64,000 nt of DNA from Desulfurispora thermophila DSM 16022 (GCF_000376385.1 NZ_AQWN01000004.1:62001-126000), one strand, 5' to 3'. Positions 1-8,675 are shown, counted from the stretch's first letter. Notes: generated by a model not told the origin, from the letters alone. Program-made: numbers and translations.

Positions 1-199
1 CCTCTGCCCGGCGCAGGGATAACCGGTAGGACTTCACTTCCACTTCCATGGGATCGCCCAGGGGGGCCAGGCGGATCACCTTTACCAGGGCTCCCTTGAT
101 TAATCCCATGGCCATAAACCGTCCCCTTTCCTGGCCGCTGACCAGCAACTGCTGTACCGTACCGCTTTCGCCCGGCCGCAAATCTTTCAGGGTAATCAT
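1..199 (-). CDS. feoA: FeoA-domain protein, partial (runs off the window start)
   Basis: The visible N-terminal 66 residues begin MITLKDLRPGESGTVQQLL and contain the SH3-like FeoA pattern (GRFMAMGLIKGALVKVI, then APLGDPMEVEV). FeoA is a small cytoplasmic partner of the FeoB ferrous-iron transporter. The ATG lies 2 nt beyond the stop of another FeoA gene, so the two are translationally coupled. The C-terminus, and probably feoB, lie outside the window. The family call is firm; the symbol is by family only. Confidence 0.85.
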   Translation of the reverse strand, partial: MITLKDLRPGESGTVQQLLVSGQERGRFMAMGLIKGALVKVIRLAPLGDPMEVEVKSYRLSLRRAE

Positions 200-200
200 G

Positions 201-440
201 TCACCCCTCCTGCTCACTGGACCAGACTCTCACCGAGCGGGCGGTATCCTGGCCCAACATCAAGATACTATCGCGCACTTTGATCATGACCGTACCGCCG
301 CAATTGCGCAGCAGCAGCAGCAGCGGAGTGCCGGGCAAGAGCCCCATTTCTTCCAGTTGTCTTTTCCTTTTCTGGTCGGCCCGGATACCCAAAATGCAGG
401 CTCTTTGCCGGCATCTCAGCCCCACCAGGTTTTTTTCCAT
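201..440 (-). CDS. feoA: FeoA-domain protein (first of a tandem pair)
   Basis: A 79-residue FeoA domain protein showing the family pattern of an early glycine-rich turn (ILGIRADQKRKRQLEEMGLL), then PGTPLLLLLRNCGGTVMIKV and a closing strand. Such proteins assist FeoB-mediated ferrous-iron uptake on the cytoplasmic face. It follows the chemoreceptor-like gene by 6 nt and is followed by a second feoA 1 nt after its stop, so the three form one leftward operon behind a Fur-box-like site. Tandem FeoA genes are common in anaerobic Bacillota. Confidence 0.85.
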   Translation of the reverse strand: MEKNLVGLRCRQRACILGIRADQKRKRQLEEMGLLPGTPLLLLLRNCGGTVMIKVRDSILMLGQDTARSVRVWSSEQEG

Positions 441-446
441 GGGATA

Positions 447-1355
447 TCACACCTTTCCTAAAACAGCATTATTGGGTAGCGGTGGAGCAAATTCAGTTGA
501 CTGACCGGCCCATTTTTCAATCAGTTCGGCTACTTCGCCGCACAGGGCGCGCACGCCGTCAGTACCCAGATCCAGCGCCTGCACACTGTGCCGGGCTTGT
601 TGCAGAGAATCTCTGCTGCTTCTGAGCTGCCGGCAAATATGCTGGTAGGTTTGGGAAGCCAGGCTGGTAATCCGGTAGAGGCGGTCGATTTCCTCATTTT
701 CCGTGCTCAGGAAATCTACTACCCGGCCGGCGCTCTGATGGGAGCGGTTCATGGCCCGGGCTACTTCGTGGGCGGTACGGCGACTTTTTTCCGCCAGCTT
801 ATCAATCTCCCCTGCCACTACGGCAAAACCGCGTCCACTGTCTCCAGCCCGGGCAGCTTCAATGGCAGCGTTCAGAGCCAGCAAGCGGGTTTGCCCGGCG
901 ATATTGTTGATGGCCTCCAGCAATTGTTCCATTACTTTTATTTCGTCCTGCAGAGTTCTCATCAGTTGACTGTTCTGTCCCAGCCGCTGTTGCAGATGTG
1001 CAAGCTGGCGGTTGGTCTGTTCCATCTCCTCGCCCATTTGGGTGGCTGTTTGATCCAGCAGGTCCATCTGCTGTTGGGCTATGTCCAGTTCGTTTAGGGC
1101 GTTTTGGACATGGCCGGCCAGTTCATTGGCCATTCCCAGGCTGCACTCGGCCGATTCCCGGGCCTGTTGCTGCAGCTCGGACAGGTTGCAGCCCACCGGG
1201 ACGTTGTCAGATGATGAAAAGTGTCCTGCCAGCGGCTGGATTTGTTGCAGCGCAGTATCGTCTGCAGCAGGTTGCCCGGCGGCCGTGTTCGGGGGAGCTA
1301 GACCGGGTGATCTGGGAGAAGGCAAAGGAAGGAAGTTGCGCCAAATAGAGAACAA
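447..1355 (-). CDS. Soluble methyl-accepting chemotaxis-type signalling protein
   Basis: A 302-residue protein without a membrane segment. The C-terminal two thirds are a coiled-coil MCP signalling domain with the hallmark hairpin-tip segment [20 protein letters not shown] at about residues 155-175, followed by [15 protein letters not shown]. The first 80 residues are Pro/Gln-rich and match nothing I know. A TTG start is chosen because AGGGGTGA sits 6 nt upstream; a longer reading in another frame would run through the Fur-like site. It heads an operon with two feoA genes, so it may signal iron status to a CheA or act as a non-motility scaffold. That role is inference. Confidence 0.75.
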   Translation of the reverse strand: MFSIWRNFLPLPSPRSPGLAPPNTAAGQPAADDTALQQIQPLAGHFSSSDNVPVGCNLSELQQQARESAECSLGMANELAGHVQNALNELDIAQQQMDLLDQTATQMGEEMEQTNRQLAHLQQRLGQNSQLMRTLQDEIKVMEQLLEAINNIAGQTRLLALNAAIEAARAGDSGRGFAVVAGEIDKLAEKSRRTAHEVARAMNRSHQSAGRVVDFLSTENEEIDRLYRITSLASQTYQHICRQLRSSRDSLQQARHSVQALDLGTDGVRALCGEVAELIEKWAGQSTEFAPPLPNNAVLGKV

Positions 1356-1376
1356 GAGAGGTCACCCCTAATAAAA

Positions 1377-1391
1377 TGAAAATCATAATCA
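1377..1391. promoter_or_regulatory. Fur-box-like operator upstream of the MCP-feoA-feoA operon
   Basis: TGAAAATCATAATCA matches the 7-1-7 Fur inverted repeat TGATAATNATTATCA at 12 of 14 defined positions. It lies in an AT-rich stretch 22 nt upstream of the TTG start of the chemoreceptor-like gene. With feoA genes downstream, iron-dependent repression by a Fur protein is the natural reading. Confidence 0.65.
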
Positions 1392-1473
1392 TTATTAATA
1401 ATCTTATAGCATTATTTTCAATAGCTGTCAATATACTTTGTGAACTAGTGCCTATGTACTGGCAGGTGCAAGA

Positions 1474-1514
1474 AAAAGAGCGACCGGAATCAACATTATA
1501 CCGGTCGCTCTTTT
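1474..1514 (-). terminator. Rho-independent terminator, probably bidirectional
   Basis: A perfect 14-bp stem (AAAAGAGCGACCGG at 1474-1487 with its complement at 1501-1514) and a 13-nt loop. T-runs follow in both directions. It lies 36 nt past the stop of the leftward glpQ gene and upstream of the Fur-regulated operon. Confidence 0.85.
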
Positions 1515-1550
1515 ATATAATGGGTGAGCAGGCAGGTTAGACAAGCTGGG

Positions 1551-2633
1551 TTATGGTTGTTTGTGGGCCGCTTTTACTGCTAGATCGGGAAAATCACAGA
1601 ATACGCCGTCCACATTTTCTTGGTACAGGAAGCGGTTCAGCATTTCGTCAATGGTTTGTACATATGCCGGCAGGCTGTCCTTGCGGAAAGTATACGGGTG
1701 TACAACCAGGTTGCGTTTATGGGCATCCGCTACCAGATGGGGGTTGACCACAGGATATTCTTTTTTATTGCCTTTGGCGTCAATGATTTGTTGATGCCAT
1801 GGGCCGATGCCGTTGGCGTACTGGGCAACCTTGTCCAGACCTTCCGGCGTCATCATCTGGTCATAGTTGGCACCGGGACAGTCGGCTTCTTCACCAATTA
1901 ACTGCACCAGGGGCATTTTGGCGCCCATTTGTTCCCGGAATTTGCGCAGATAATCCGGGTCGAAACACTGGACGTAGATTTTGGCATCAGGTTTGTTATA
2001 GCCGTACTTGTCCAGCAACTGCAAAACAGCTGTACCAATGTCTTTGCCGTTTTCTGTATGGAATTTGGGTTCTTTCATCTCCGGGTAAAGGCCCACATTG
2101 CGGCCGGTGCTTTGATTGAGCCCCTGCACCAGCTGAATTACTTCCTCCAGGGTAGGCACTTCAAAACGGGCGTAGTTGAGGGGGAAGCGTTGCTCATACA
2201 CCCGTTTTCCCGTTTTAACGTCAATTCTTTCGTTAACACTGAGCTGCTTGATTTCGGCCAGGGTGAAATCTATGGCGTAGTACCGGCCATCTGACCGCTT
2301 GCGCTCGGGGAAAATTTTGGCCACGTTGGTGTTGGCATCCAGATGGATGTCGTGCATTACAATGGGTACAGCATCTTTGGTCAATACCACATCGGGTTCG
2401 ATGTAATCGGCACCCATTCCATAGGCCATGGCGTAGGCCTCCAGAGTATGTTCGGGCAAATAACCAGAAGCGCCCCGGTGAGCAATGGCTATTTTGGTGT
2501 TGTTGCCGGAATTGGAGGGGGGTGTTTTTTCTTGGGAAGCCGGGGAGCCGCATCCCGTCTGTACCAGTAAAGTTAGACACAGTGCTGTTAATAGCAGTTT
2601 TCTTTTGAGCTTTTTGTTGCCGGGTAAAAGCAC
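1551..2633 (-). CDS. glpQ: Glycerophosphodiester phosphodiesterase, lipoprotein
   Basis: This 360-residue GDPD-family enzyme hydrolyses glycerophosphodiesters to sn-glycerol-3-phosphate and an alcohol. It starts with a lipoprotein signal ending in lipobox LVQTGC (Cys at about 28), so it is anchored outside the membrane. Catalytic motifs are present: IAHRGASGYLPEHTLEA, then EPDVVLTKD and HDIHLD. A GTG start is used, with GGAGG 7 nt upstream. The product G3P fits the GlpT transporter encoded nearby, and the gene is divergent from the PhnD-like sensor operon. Length and motifs fit GlpQ rather than the short cytosolic UgpQ. Confidence 0.9.
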   Translation of the reverse strand: MLLPGNKKLKRKLLLTALCLTLLVQTGCGSPASQEKTPPSNSGNNTKIAIAHRGASGYLPEHTLEAYAMAYGMGADYIEPDVVLTKDAVPIVMHDIHLDANTNVAKIFPERKRSDGRYYAIDFTLAEIKQLSVNERIDVKTGKRVYEQRFPLNYARFEVPTLEEVIQLVQGLNQSTGRNVGLYPEMKEPKFHTENGKDIGTAVLQLLDKYGYNKPDAKIYVQCFDPDYLRKFREQMGAKMPLVQLIGEEADCPGANYDQMMTPEGLDKVAQYANGIGPWHQQIIDAKGNKKEYPVVNPHLVADAHKRNLVVHPYTFRKDSLPAYVQTIDEMLNRFLYQENVDGVFCDFPDLAVKAAHKQP

Positions 2634-2956
2634 TTTGCAACCTCCTTCAAAAATTTGTTACTATTAAGCATTATGCCAATAATAACATTTGTCTGCTATC
2701 GGGGAAGCTGCTGATTTTGCTGTCAGAATAATACTTACACGAAAGGGTGGGCGGTGGGGCAGGGCATTCCCGCGCGAGGGAACGATAGATTTTAAGCCGG
2801 TGTTAGAAAAGGCCTGGGTGGTCATGAAAAGAAAAGCTCTTTGAATCGGGCCAATTTAAAGCCTTGCTCCTGTTTGGTCGCAATGGCTATAATTATTATG
2901 GTTAGTTTAGGCCAGAGCACTTGGGGAACAGATGAACGGGAGAGAAATGTTTTAAG
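2634..2956. other. Divergent intergenic region between glpQ and the sensor operon
   Basis: About 320 nt with no gene. It must hold the promoters of glpQ (leftward) and of the PhnD-like/two-component operon (rightward). I see AT-rich stretches but no promoter or operator I would defend. Confidence 0.4.
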
Positions 2957-3895
2957 ATGAGGGCAGGGATGTTCAAGCATAAGTATTATTGGCTTATATT
3001 GTTGGCTGGACTTATATTTGTGCTGCTCATTCTGGTGGGCTGTGAAAAGAGCGGTACGCCATTTATTGACTTTAACCAGCGGGAGGAAAGGGTGACAGTT
3101 AAACAAAAAGAACAGTCGCCCAAGCCGTTGCGCATAGCCCTGGCTTCGGTTATTTCACCCAAGGATACGGTGGTGTATTACCGGCAGCTAGCGGATTACA
3201 TTGGGGAAAAATTGCACCGGCCGGTAGCCCTGCTGCAAAGGAGCACCTATGAGGAGGTAAATATGCTGCTGGCCAATGGTGATGCCGATATTGCTTTTGC
3301 TTCCACGGGATCCTATTGTTCCTACCGGGGCATGAGTGAGATTGAGATCCTGGTCATGGTGGAGCACCGGGGAACCAGCACTTACCGGGCGCTGGTGATA
3401 GTGCCTGCGGACAGCGAGGCGCAAAGCATGGAGGATTTGCAGGGCAAAACCTTTGCCTTTACCGACCCTTTGAGCAATTCCGGACGAATGATTATTTTGA
3501 AGTACCTGCGGGAAAGGCAAAAAACACCGGAAAGTTTTTTTAAACGCTATGTTTACACCTACAGCCACGATAAATCGCTGCGGGCAGTGGCCAACAGGCT
3601 GGTGGACGGAGCCTCAATTGACAGCATGATTTATGATCTGGTGAAGGAAAAAAGCCCCGGGGAAGCGGCCAGGGTAAAGGTGATTGCCAGCTTCGGCCCC
3701 TTCCCCACCGGTCCGGTGGTGGTGCGCAAAGAGCTAGACAGTGCTCTCAAAGAGCAGCTCCGGGAGGTGTTTTTAAGCTGTCATACCCGGGAGGGGCTTA
3801 GGCATGCGCTGCAGGGGCTGCTCATTGATCGCTTTGTTTTGCCTCAGCCGGAATTATATGAACCGCTGCGCCAATTTTATGGACAGGCAGGTTGA
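2957..3895 (+). CDS. PhnD-like phosphate/phosphonate-type solute-binding lipoprotein
   Basis: A 312-residue protein with a lipoprotein signal (lipobox LILVGC, Cys 29) and a periplasmic-binding-protein type II fold of the PhnD/SsuA-like family: PLRIALASVISPKDTV, then DADIAFASTGSYCSY, LQGKTFAFTDPLSNSG and FGPFPTGPVVV. No ABC permease or ATPase accompanies it. Instead its stop nearly abuts a histidine kinase gene, so it probably acts as an external sensing partner of the kinase, like PgtC in the Salmonella Pgt phosphoglycerate system. An alternative start is the ATG at 2969. The ligand is inferred to be a phosphorylated compound such as G3P. Confidence 0.75.
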   Translation: MRAGMFKHKYYWLILLAGLIFVLLILVGCEKSGTPFIDFNQREERVTVKQKEQSPKPLRIALASVISPKDTVVYYRQLADYIGEKLHRPVALLQRSTYEEVNMLLANGDADIAFASTGSYCSYRGMSEIEILVMVEHRGTSTYRALVIVPADSEAQSMEDLQGKTFAFTDPLSNSGRMIILKYLRERQKTPESFFKRYVYTYSHDKSLRAVANRLVDGASIDSMIYDLVKEKSPGEAARVKVIASFGPFPTGPVVVRKELDSALKEQLREVFLSCHTREGLRHALQGLLIDRFVLPQPELYEPLRQFYGQAG

Positions 3896-3905
3896 TACGG
3901 TTAAA

Positions 3906-5345
3906 ATGTGGAAGCAATCCAGCATTTATTACAAAATCAACGGCATAATCATGGGCATCCTGTTGCTTTTCAGCCTCAGCAGCTGGATGCTGATCAAAAG
4001 CACAGTGATGGATTTGCTGGGGCACCAGTTGGAAAAACGGGGACAGGAACTGGGAAGATATATTGCCGCCCTGGTGGCCGACGATGTTTTGCTGGACAAT
4101 TACTACAACATTCATGAACTGATTAACAAGACCAGATCCCGGGTGGAAGATCTGAGATATATCTTGATTACCGACCACAACGGCCGGGTTATTGCCCACA
4201 CTTTTGGTCGGGGCTTGCCGCAGGGCTTAAGTCAGCTCAGGAGTGGCGGCCTAAATGAGGTCATTCGTTTTGACAGCAACGAGGGGTTTATCCGGGAGAT
4301 CATGGTCCCCATAGAAAATGGCAATGTGGGTTATGTCCGGGTGGGGATGTCGGAAAAGAGCACCCGGGAATTGCTGGGCCGGACCACCCGGCGGATCTTG
4401 CTGGGCATTGTGCTGGCCTGTTCTCTGGCCGTGCTGCTGGCTACCAGGCTGACCTCGGTAATCATTAACCCCATTTACCGCCTGGTCAAAGCAGCCCGGG
4501 AAATTGGCCGGGGGCAGTTTGCGGTGCGCGTTCCGGCCGGTGCTCAGGACGAAGTGGGACTTCTGGCGGCGGCGTTTAACGAGATGGCGGCCGGTCTGCA
4601 GCATAAAGAAAGGGAAAACAATCTATTGTTGGCCGAACTCAGGCGCAAAGAGGCCATGCGCACCTACTTAATCCAGAGGCTTTTTACTGTACAGGAGGAG
4701 GAAAGGCGGCGCATATCCCGGGAATTGCATGATGAAACCAGCCAGTCCATCACTTCAGTGTTGGCTTATCTGAAAGTCCTGCAGTTGCAAGTCGCCGGGG
4801 CAGAGGCCGGTGCGGTGTTGGTAAAGGTCCGGGATATTGTGCTCAATCTGCTGGCCAACGTCAAAAAAATTGCCGTGGAACTGCGTCCGCCGTTGCTGGA
4901 TGACCACGGCATAGCAGTGGCCATGCAGAAATACATTGATAGCTTTGTCGAGCAGCACACCGTATCGGTGACTTTTACTGCCCAGGTGGGTGAGCTGGCA
5001 CTGGACAGCCAGACCTCTTTGGCTCTGTACCGGATATTGCAGGAAGGGCTGACCAATGTGGCCCGCCATGCCCGGGCTTCTGCAGTGGAAGTATTATTGC
5101 TGGCAGATCGGGAACGGGCTCTGCTGGTTATATGCGACGACGGTTGTGGAATTGCCGGAGGGGATTGGGAGACCTGGCGGGAAAAAAATCATCTGGGGCT
5201 CTACGGGATGAAGGAACGGGCGGAATTGCTGGGCGGCTGGTTTCACCTTTGCTCCGGGCCGGGGGAAACCATCATTACAGTTAGTTTACCGCCGAAGTGG
5301 GGTGATGGACGTGCCCGGGCCAATCAGGGTTTTGCTGGCCGATGA
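3906..5345 (+). CDS. Membrane sensor histidine kinase, NarL/UhpB-type
   Basis: A kinase of about 479 residues. A first TM (IIMGILLLFSLSSWMLI) is followed by an extracytoplasmic segment of about 130 residues, a second TM (ILLGIVLACSLAVLLAT), a HAMP domain, a HisKA_3 phosphoacceptor motif (RRRISRELHDETSQSI) and an HATPase_c domain (NVARHA, DDGCGIAG, GLYGMKERAELLGG). The start at 3906 is 11 nt past the lipoprotein stop; an in-frame ATG at 3879 is possible. It overlaps the response-regulator gene. It probably senses through the PhnD-like lipoprotein. Confidence 0.85.
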   Translation: MWKQSSIYYKINGIIMGILLLFSLSSWMLIKSTVMDLLGHQLEKRGQELGRYIAALVADDVLLDNYYNIHELINKTRSRVEDLRYILITDHNGRVIAHTFGRGLPQGLSQLRSGGLNEVIRFDSNEGFIREIMVPIENGNVGYVRVGMSEKSTRELLGRTTRRILLGIVLACSLAVLLATRLTSVIINPIYRLVKAAREIGRGQFAVRVPAGAQDEVGLLAAAFNEMAAGLQHKERENNLLLAELRRKEAMRTYLIQRLFTVQEEERRRISRELHDETSQSITSVLAYLKVLQLQVAGAEAGAVLVKVRDIVLNLLANVKKIAVELRPPLLDDHGIAVAMQKYIDSFVEQHTVSVTFTAQVGELALDSQTSLALYRILQEGLTNVARHARASAVEVLLLADRERALLVICDDGCGIAGGDWETWREKNHLGLYGMKERAELLGGWFHLCSGPGETIITVSLPPKWGDGRARANQGFAGR

Positions 5346-5976
5346 CCATCCGGTTTTGCGGGCCGGAGTGAAATATTTGTTGCAAAGTGATCCGCAGTTT
5401 GTGGTGGTGGCCGAGGCCGCCGACGGGGAGGCGGTACTGCGCCTGCTAGAGCAGGAAGCCGTGGACGTGCTGGTGATTGATCTGGCCATGCCCGGGATGG
5501 GCGGGCTGCAGTGCATTAAAGAAATCAAGGCCCGGGGTTTGCCGGTAAAAATTGTGGTATTTTCCATGTATGGAGATGAGCAGTACATTAAAGAGGCCCT
5601 GCGGGCCGGGGCCCTGGCCTATGTGGAAAAAGAAGCGGTGGACAAGGAACTGCTGGCCGCTGTGCGGGCGGCTTCCCGGGGCCGGTTTTATTTGAATCAG
5701 GGACGAATGCAGAACCTGCTGGGGGCCCTTTTGCTGGATAAAGAACAGGTTGATCCCCGGGACCCCTACCAGGTTTTAAGCGCACGAGAAAGAGAAGTGC
5801 TCAGATTAATAGCCAGGGGGTATTCATTGACCGAAATCGGTGAACTGCTCTCCCTCAGTGTAAAGACGGTGGAAACCTATAAATCCCGCATCATGCAAAA
5901 ATTGGGTTTTTGTAAAAAAAGCCAGTTGATTGCCTATGCCCTGGAGCAGGGGGTTCTGGGCGCCCGGGAGCTGTAA
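5305..5976 (+). CDS. NarL/LuxR-family response regulator
   Basis: A 223-residue regulator. The receiver domain has the acidic pair and phosphoacceptor Asp (LLADDHPVLRAG, then VIDLAMPGMGG) and the conserved Lys (YVEKEA). The C-terminal LuxR-type HTH is LSAREREVLRLIARGYSLTE with VKTVETYKSRIMQKL. The start lies about 40 nt inside the kinase gene, so the two are coupled. The gene directly precedes glpT, its likely target. Confidence 0.88.
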   Translation: MDVPGPIRVLLADDHPVLRAGVKYLLQSDPQFVVVAEAADGEAVLRLLEQEAVDVLVIDLAMPGMGGLQCIKEIKARGLPVKIVVFSMYGDEQYIKEALRAGALAYVEKEAVDKELLAAVRAASRGRFYLNQGRMQNLLGALLLDKEQVDPRDPYQVLSAREREVLRLIARGYSLTEIGELLSLSVKTVETYKSRIMQKLGFCKKSQLIAYALEQGVLGAREL

Positions 5977-6007
5977 GTGTTTTTCTTACACTAAAATCAT
6001 GGGTTTT

Positions 6008-6095
6008 CCCGATACCGCCGGTGTTGAATTTTTGCGATAATTTCGCTAACAGTGGCGCGCGCTGTAAAAAATTCAACAGATAAGGAGGTATCGGG
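6008..6095 (+). promoter_or_regulatory. Long inverted repeat in the glpT leader that can enclose the ribosome-binding site
   Basis: Two nested arm pairs: CCCGATACC (6008-6016) with GGTATCGGG (6087-6095), and GTTGAATTTTT (6023-6033) with AAAAATTCAAC (6067-6077). The outer right arm overlaps the Shine-Dalgarno AAGGAGGT at 6082-6089, five nt before the glpT ATG region. It could be an RNA structure masking the RBS, or a DNA operator for the adjacent response regulator. Confidence 0.55.
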
Positions 6096-6100
6096 GTAAA

Positions 6101-7450
6101 ATGGGGCTTTTGAGCATCTTCAAGCCCGCTCCCCACATTGCGCCTTTGCCACCGCACAAGGTGGACAGTGAGTATGCCCGTCTGCGCTGGCAGGTGTTTA
6201 TTGGTATATTTATCGGTTATGCCGGTTATTATCTGGTGCGGAAAAACTTTTCGCTGGCCGTGCCCTACCTGCTCAAGGAGGGCTTTACCAAAGCCGAACT
6301 GGGCTGGGTGATGTCGGCGCTGGCGGTGGCCTATGGTTTGAGCAAATTTATCATGGGCGTGGTTTCCGACCGCTGCAACCCGCGTTATTTTATGGCCGCC
6401 GGTTTAATTTTGTCCGCCCTGATCAGTATCACCTACGGTATGGTGCCCTGGGCCACATCCACGGTGGCCATCATGTACGTGCTGATGTTTGCTAACGGCT
6501 GGGTGCAGGGTATGGGCTGGCCGCCCTGTGGCCGGGTGATGACCCACTGGTATTCAGTATCGGAACGGGGCACCAGGGTGGCGGTGTGGAACGTGGCCCA
6601 TAATATTGGCGGGGGGATTATTGGTCCCCTGGCCAGCCTGGGAATTCTGCTGTTCACTGATTGGCACAGCGTGTTTTACTTCCCGGCCCTGGTGGCCCTG
6701 CTGGTGGCCGTGTTCATTATTATGACCGTGCGGGATACACCCCAGTCCTGCGGTTTGCCACCCATTGAGGTTTACAAGAATGAGTATCCCGCCGAACATG
6801 CCGACAAAGACATGGAGCGGGAGCTTTCCGCCAAAGAAATTCTACTCAAATACGTCCTTAATAACAAGTTTCTCTGGTACATTGCTCTGGCCAACGTTTT
6901 TGTTTACCTGGTGCGGTACGGGGTGCTGGACTGGGCGCCCACTTACCTCACCGAAGTGAAGGATTTCAGTCACAACAGCTCCCGCTGGGCCTATTTCTTG
7001 TACGAATACGCCGGCATACCCGGCACCATCTTGTGCGGGTGGCTGAGCGACAAGGTATTCCGGGGCAGACGGGCTCCCGCCGGTATTATCTTCATGATTG
7101 GGGTGGCCGTTGCCGTGCTGGTGTACTGGTTTAACCCGCCCGGCAACCCGCTGATTGATAACCTGGCCCTGGTGACCATCGGCTTTTTGATTTACGGGCC
7201 GGTGATGCTGATTGGCTTGCACGCTCTGGATCTGGCGCCCAAAAAAGCGGCCGGTACAGCGGCCGGCTTTACCGGGCTCTTTGGGTACATGGGGGGTACG
7301 GTAATGGCCAACGCCGCCATCGGTAAAGTGGTGGATGTATTCGGCTGGGACGGCGGTTTTGTGATGCTGGTGGCTTCCTGTGTGCTGGCCATCTTCTTCA
7401 TGGCTCTGACCTGGAGTCACGGGGCCAAAGTTAAAACCGGCACGGTGTAA
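6101..7450 (+). CDS. glpT: Glycerol-3-phosphate transporter (MFS, OPA family)
   Basis: A 449-residue antiporter that imports sn-glycerol-3-phosphate in exchange for phosphate. It has twelve predicted TM helices. The OPA signature [19 protein letters not shown] includes the substrate arginine equivalent to E. coli Arg45 (here Arg47). Long stretches closely follow E. coli GlpT, e.g. [32 protein letters not shown] and [16 protein letters not shown]. This separates it from UhpT and PgtP. It follows the NarL-type regulator and lies near glpQ, which supports a G3P acquisition locus. A strong terminator follows. Confidence 0.93.
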   Translation: MGLLSIFKPAPHIAPLPPHKVDSEYARLRWQVFIGIFIGYAGYYLVRKNFSLAVPYLLKEGFTKAELGWVMSALAVAYGLSKFIMGVVSDRCNPRYFMAAGLILSALISITYGMVPWATSTVAIMYVLMFANGWVQGMGWPPCGRVMTHWYSVSERGTRVAVWNVAHNIGGGIIGPLASLGILLFTDWHSVFYFPALVALLVAVFIIMTVRDTPQSCGLPPIEVYKNEYPAEHADKDMERELSAKEILLKYVLNNKFLWYIALANVFVYLVRYGVLDWAPTYLTEVKDFSHNSSRWAYFLYEYAGIPGTILCGWLSDKVFRGRRAPAGIIFMIGVAVAVLVYWFNPPGNPLIDNLALVTIGFLIYGPVMLIGLHALDLAPKKAAGTAAGFTGLFGYMGGTVMANAAIGKVVDVFGWDGGFVMLVASCVLAIFFMALTWSHGAKVKTGTV

Positions 7451-7562
7451 TGAGGTTTCTATCCGGTAATATTGTCTGACATCCATTGTTGCTGCCGCTC
7501 GGCGGCATGTGCAGGGGCATGTTGGGGCATGTCGGCAGGAATATTGGCGGTAATTTATGAGA

Positions 7563-7592
7563 AAAAAGCAGGCTTTGAGGGGCCTGCTTTTT
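7563..7592 (+). terminator. Rho-independent terminator after glpT
   Basis: Stem AAAAAGCAGGC (7563-7573) pairs with GCCTGCTTTTT (7582-7592) and continues into a T-run. A very similar terminator with the same following sequence occurs at 10917-10950. Confidence 0.85.
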
Positions 7593-7594
7593 TT

Positions 7595-7735
7595 GCGCAT
7601 CCGGTGCGGGTTTGCAAAATATGTCGAATAATACTGGGTTATGCAGATAAATTTGCCTGCCGGCAGCTCAACCGACAGAGCTTCCGGCGCGTCATATAAA
7701 TGAAAGATGTTCAATAAAAAGATATGGGGGAGGCT
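7595..7735 (+). repeat. Duplicated leader segment, copy 1
   Basis: About 140 nt resembling 10951-11085, by eye about 70% identical. Shared blocks include GGTTTGCA, the palindrome-like CTGCCGGCAG, GCTCAACCG and GGCGCGTCATAT, ending in a purine-rich ribosome-binding region. Both copies follow a near-identical terminator and precede a gene for an exported or membrane protein. It may be a conserved regulatory RNA or simply a segmental duplication. Confidence 0.6.
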
Positions 7736-7742
7736 GTAAACC

Positions 7743-8340
7743 ATGCGTCAAACCAAACTGCTGCTGGTGCTGCTGCTGGCCGCGCTGTGGCTGGCGGCCG
7801 GGCTGGCGGCCCCGCCGGCCGGGGCGGTGCCGGAGGAAGATGCTCCCGGAGTACAAATAAAACTTGTTGAAGATGCTGTTACGGCAAGTCCTGTAACAGA
7901 AGTTGTTGAGCAGGCATTTCCGGGCACTGATGGCGCAGCAGGTAATCAACAGCGCTTGCCTGTTAACCCGCAGGCGCCGGGCACTAATCCTCAGCCGGAA
8001 GGCTATTTTGCCAAATGCAGCATTAGCTGTGCCGACAAAATAAAAGTATTTACTGATGCCAAAATATACGTCACCACAACGTCTTTGCCAGGTGGTGTCT
8101 GGTCTTTTGAAATTGTGGAGCTGGACGGGGAGTACGGGATCATACCTGTATCCCCTGAACCGGATTACAAAGCCAGCAAGGGGGGTTAGATATAACTGGA
8201 CAAGTGTTCCGGGTCAAAGCAAGACTGTTTGCATCAAAGTGAGATTCCGGCATGTGGGCGACTATAAGCTGCATGTCTGGGGCGGTGCGGGAGCTGCTGC
8301 CCACGATGACGAAACAAAAATTATTTCTGTAATACGCTAA
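7743..8340 (+). pseudogene. Secreted protein of unknown function, broken by a frameshift in a G-run
   Basis: The first frame (7743-8189, 148 aa) has a Sec signal peptide, MRQTKLLLVLLLAALWLA, almost identical to that of the gene at 8676. A Pro-rich linker follows, then a beta-rich part (FAKCSISCADKIKVFTDAK). It ends at a TAG just after six Gs (8180-8185). The +1 frame continues plausibly as VRYNWTSVPGQSKTVCIKV to 8340, with a matching beta-rich ending. One surplus base, a real mutation or a sequence error, would restore a protein of about 199 residues. I do not recognise the family. Confidence 0.55.
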
Positions 8341-8393
8341 ATTGTTGAACATTATTAGGGTATTAAAAATGGAGTCAGGCAATTGGTAGATTA

Positions 8394-8657
8394 TTGGGGA
8401 TTTTTGAGAAAATACAAGGTTTTCCCCAAAATAAAAGGGGATGGTATGAAGCAGTGTTTATTTTTAACAGAAAAACCTGGGGAAAACGGATTATTGCAGT
8501 GTTATCTGATGTATTCAGGAAAGTTCTTTTTGGAAGTATTTTGCTGTATTTTTATGTTGTTTATGCAAATTTAACTGGGTACGTAGGTTTTATTATTTTG
8601 GTATTCTTAATAGGTGTGGCCATTGGCTGGCGTATTAGAGACAGAATGGAAAAATAA
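8394..8657 (+). CDS. Small membrane protein of unknown function
   Basis: About 87 residues; the start (TTG 8394) is uncertain and no good ribosome-binding site is visible. The C-terminal half has two hydrophobic helices (VLFGSILLYFYVVYANLTG and VGFIILVFLIGVAIGW) ending in a basic tail, RIRDRMEK. A decayed paralogue with the same ending (FLIGFAVGWHMRDRLEK) lies at about 12250-12458, which shows this frame was once under selection. AT-rich compared with its neighbours. It sits just upstream of the YcdB-type gene. Confidence 0.5.
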   Translation: MGIFEKIQGFPQNKRGWYEAVFIFNRKTWGKRIIAVLSDVFRKVLFGSILLYFYVVYANLTGYVGFIILVFLIGVAIGWRIRDRMEK

Positions 8658-8675
8658 GACAGGGAGGCTTAAACC

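Noticed and set aside
1207-1431. Frame upstream of the chemoreceptor-like gene encoding a hydrophobic helix ([20 protein letters not shown])
   Set aside because: It is another frame running through the AT-rich Fur-box region, has no good ribosome-binding site, and becomes nonsense over the real gene. The TTG start with AGGGGTGA explains the gene better.
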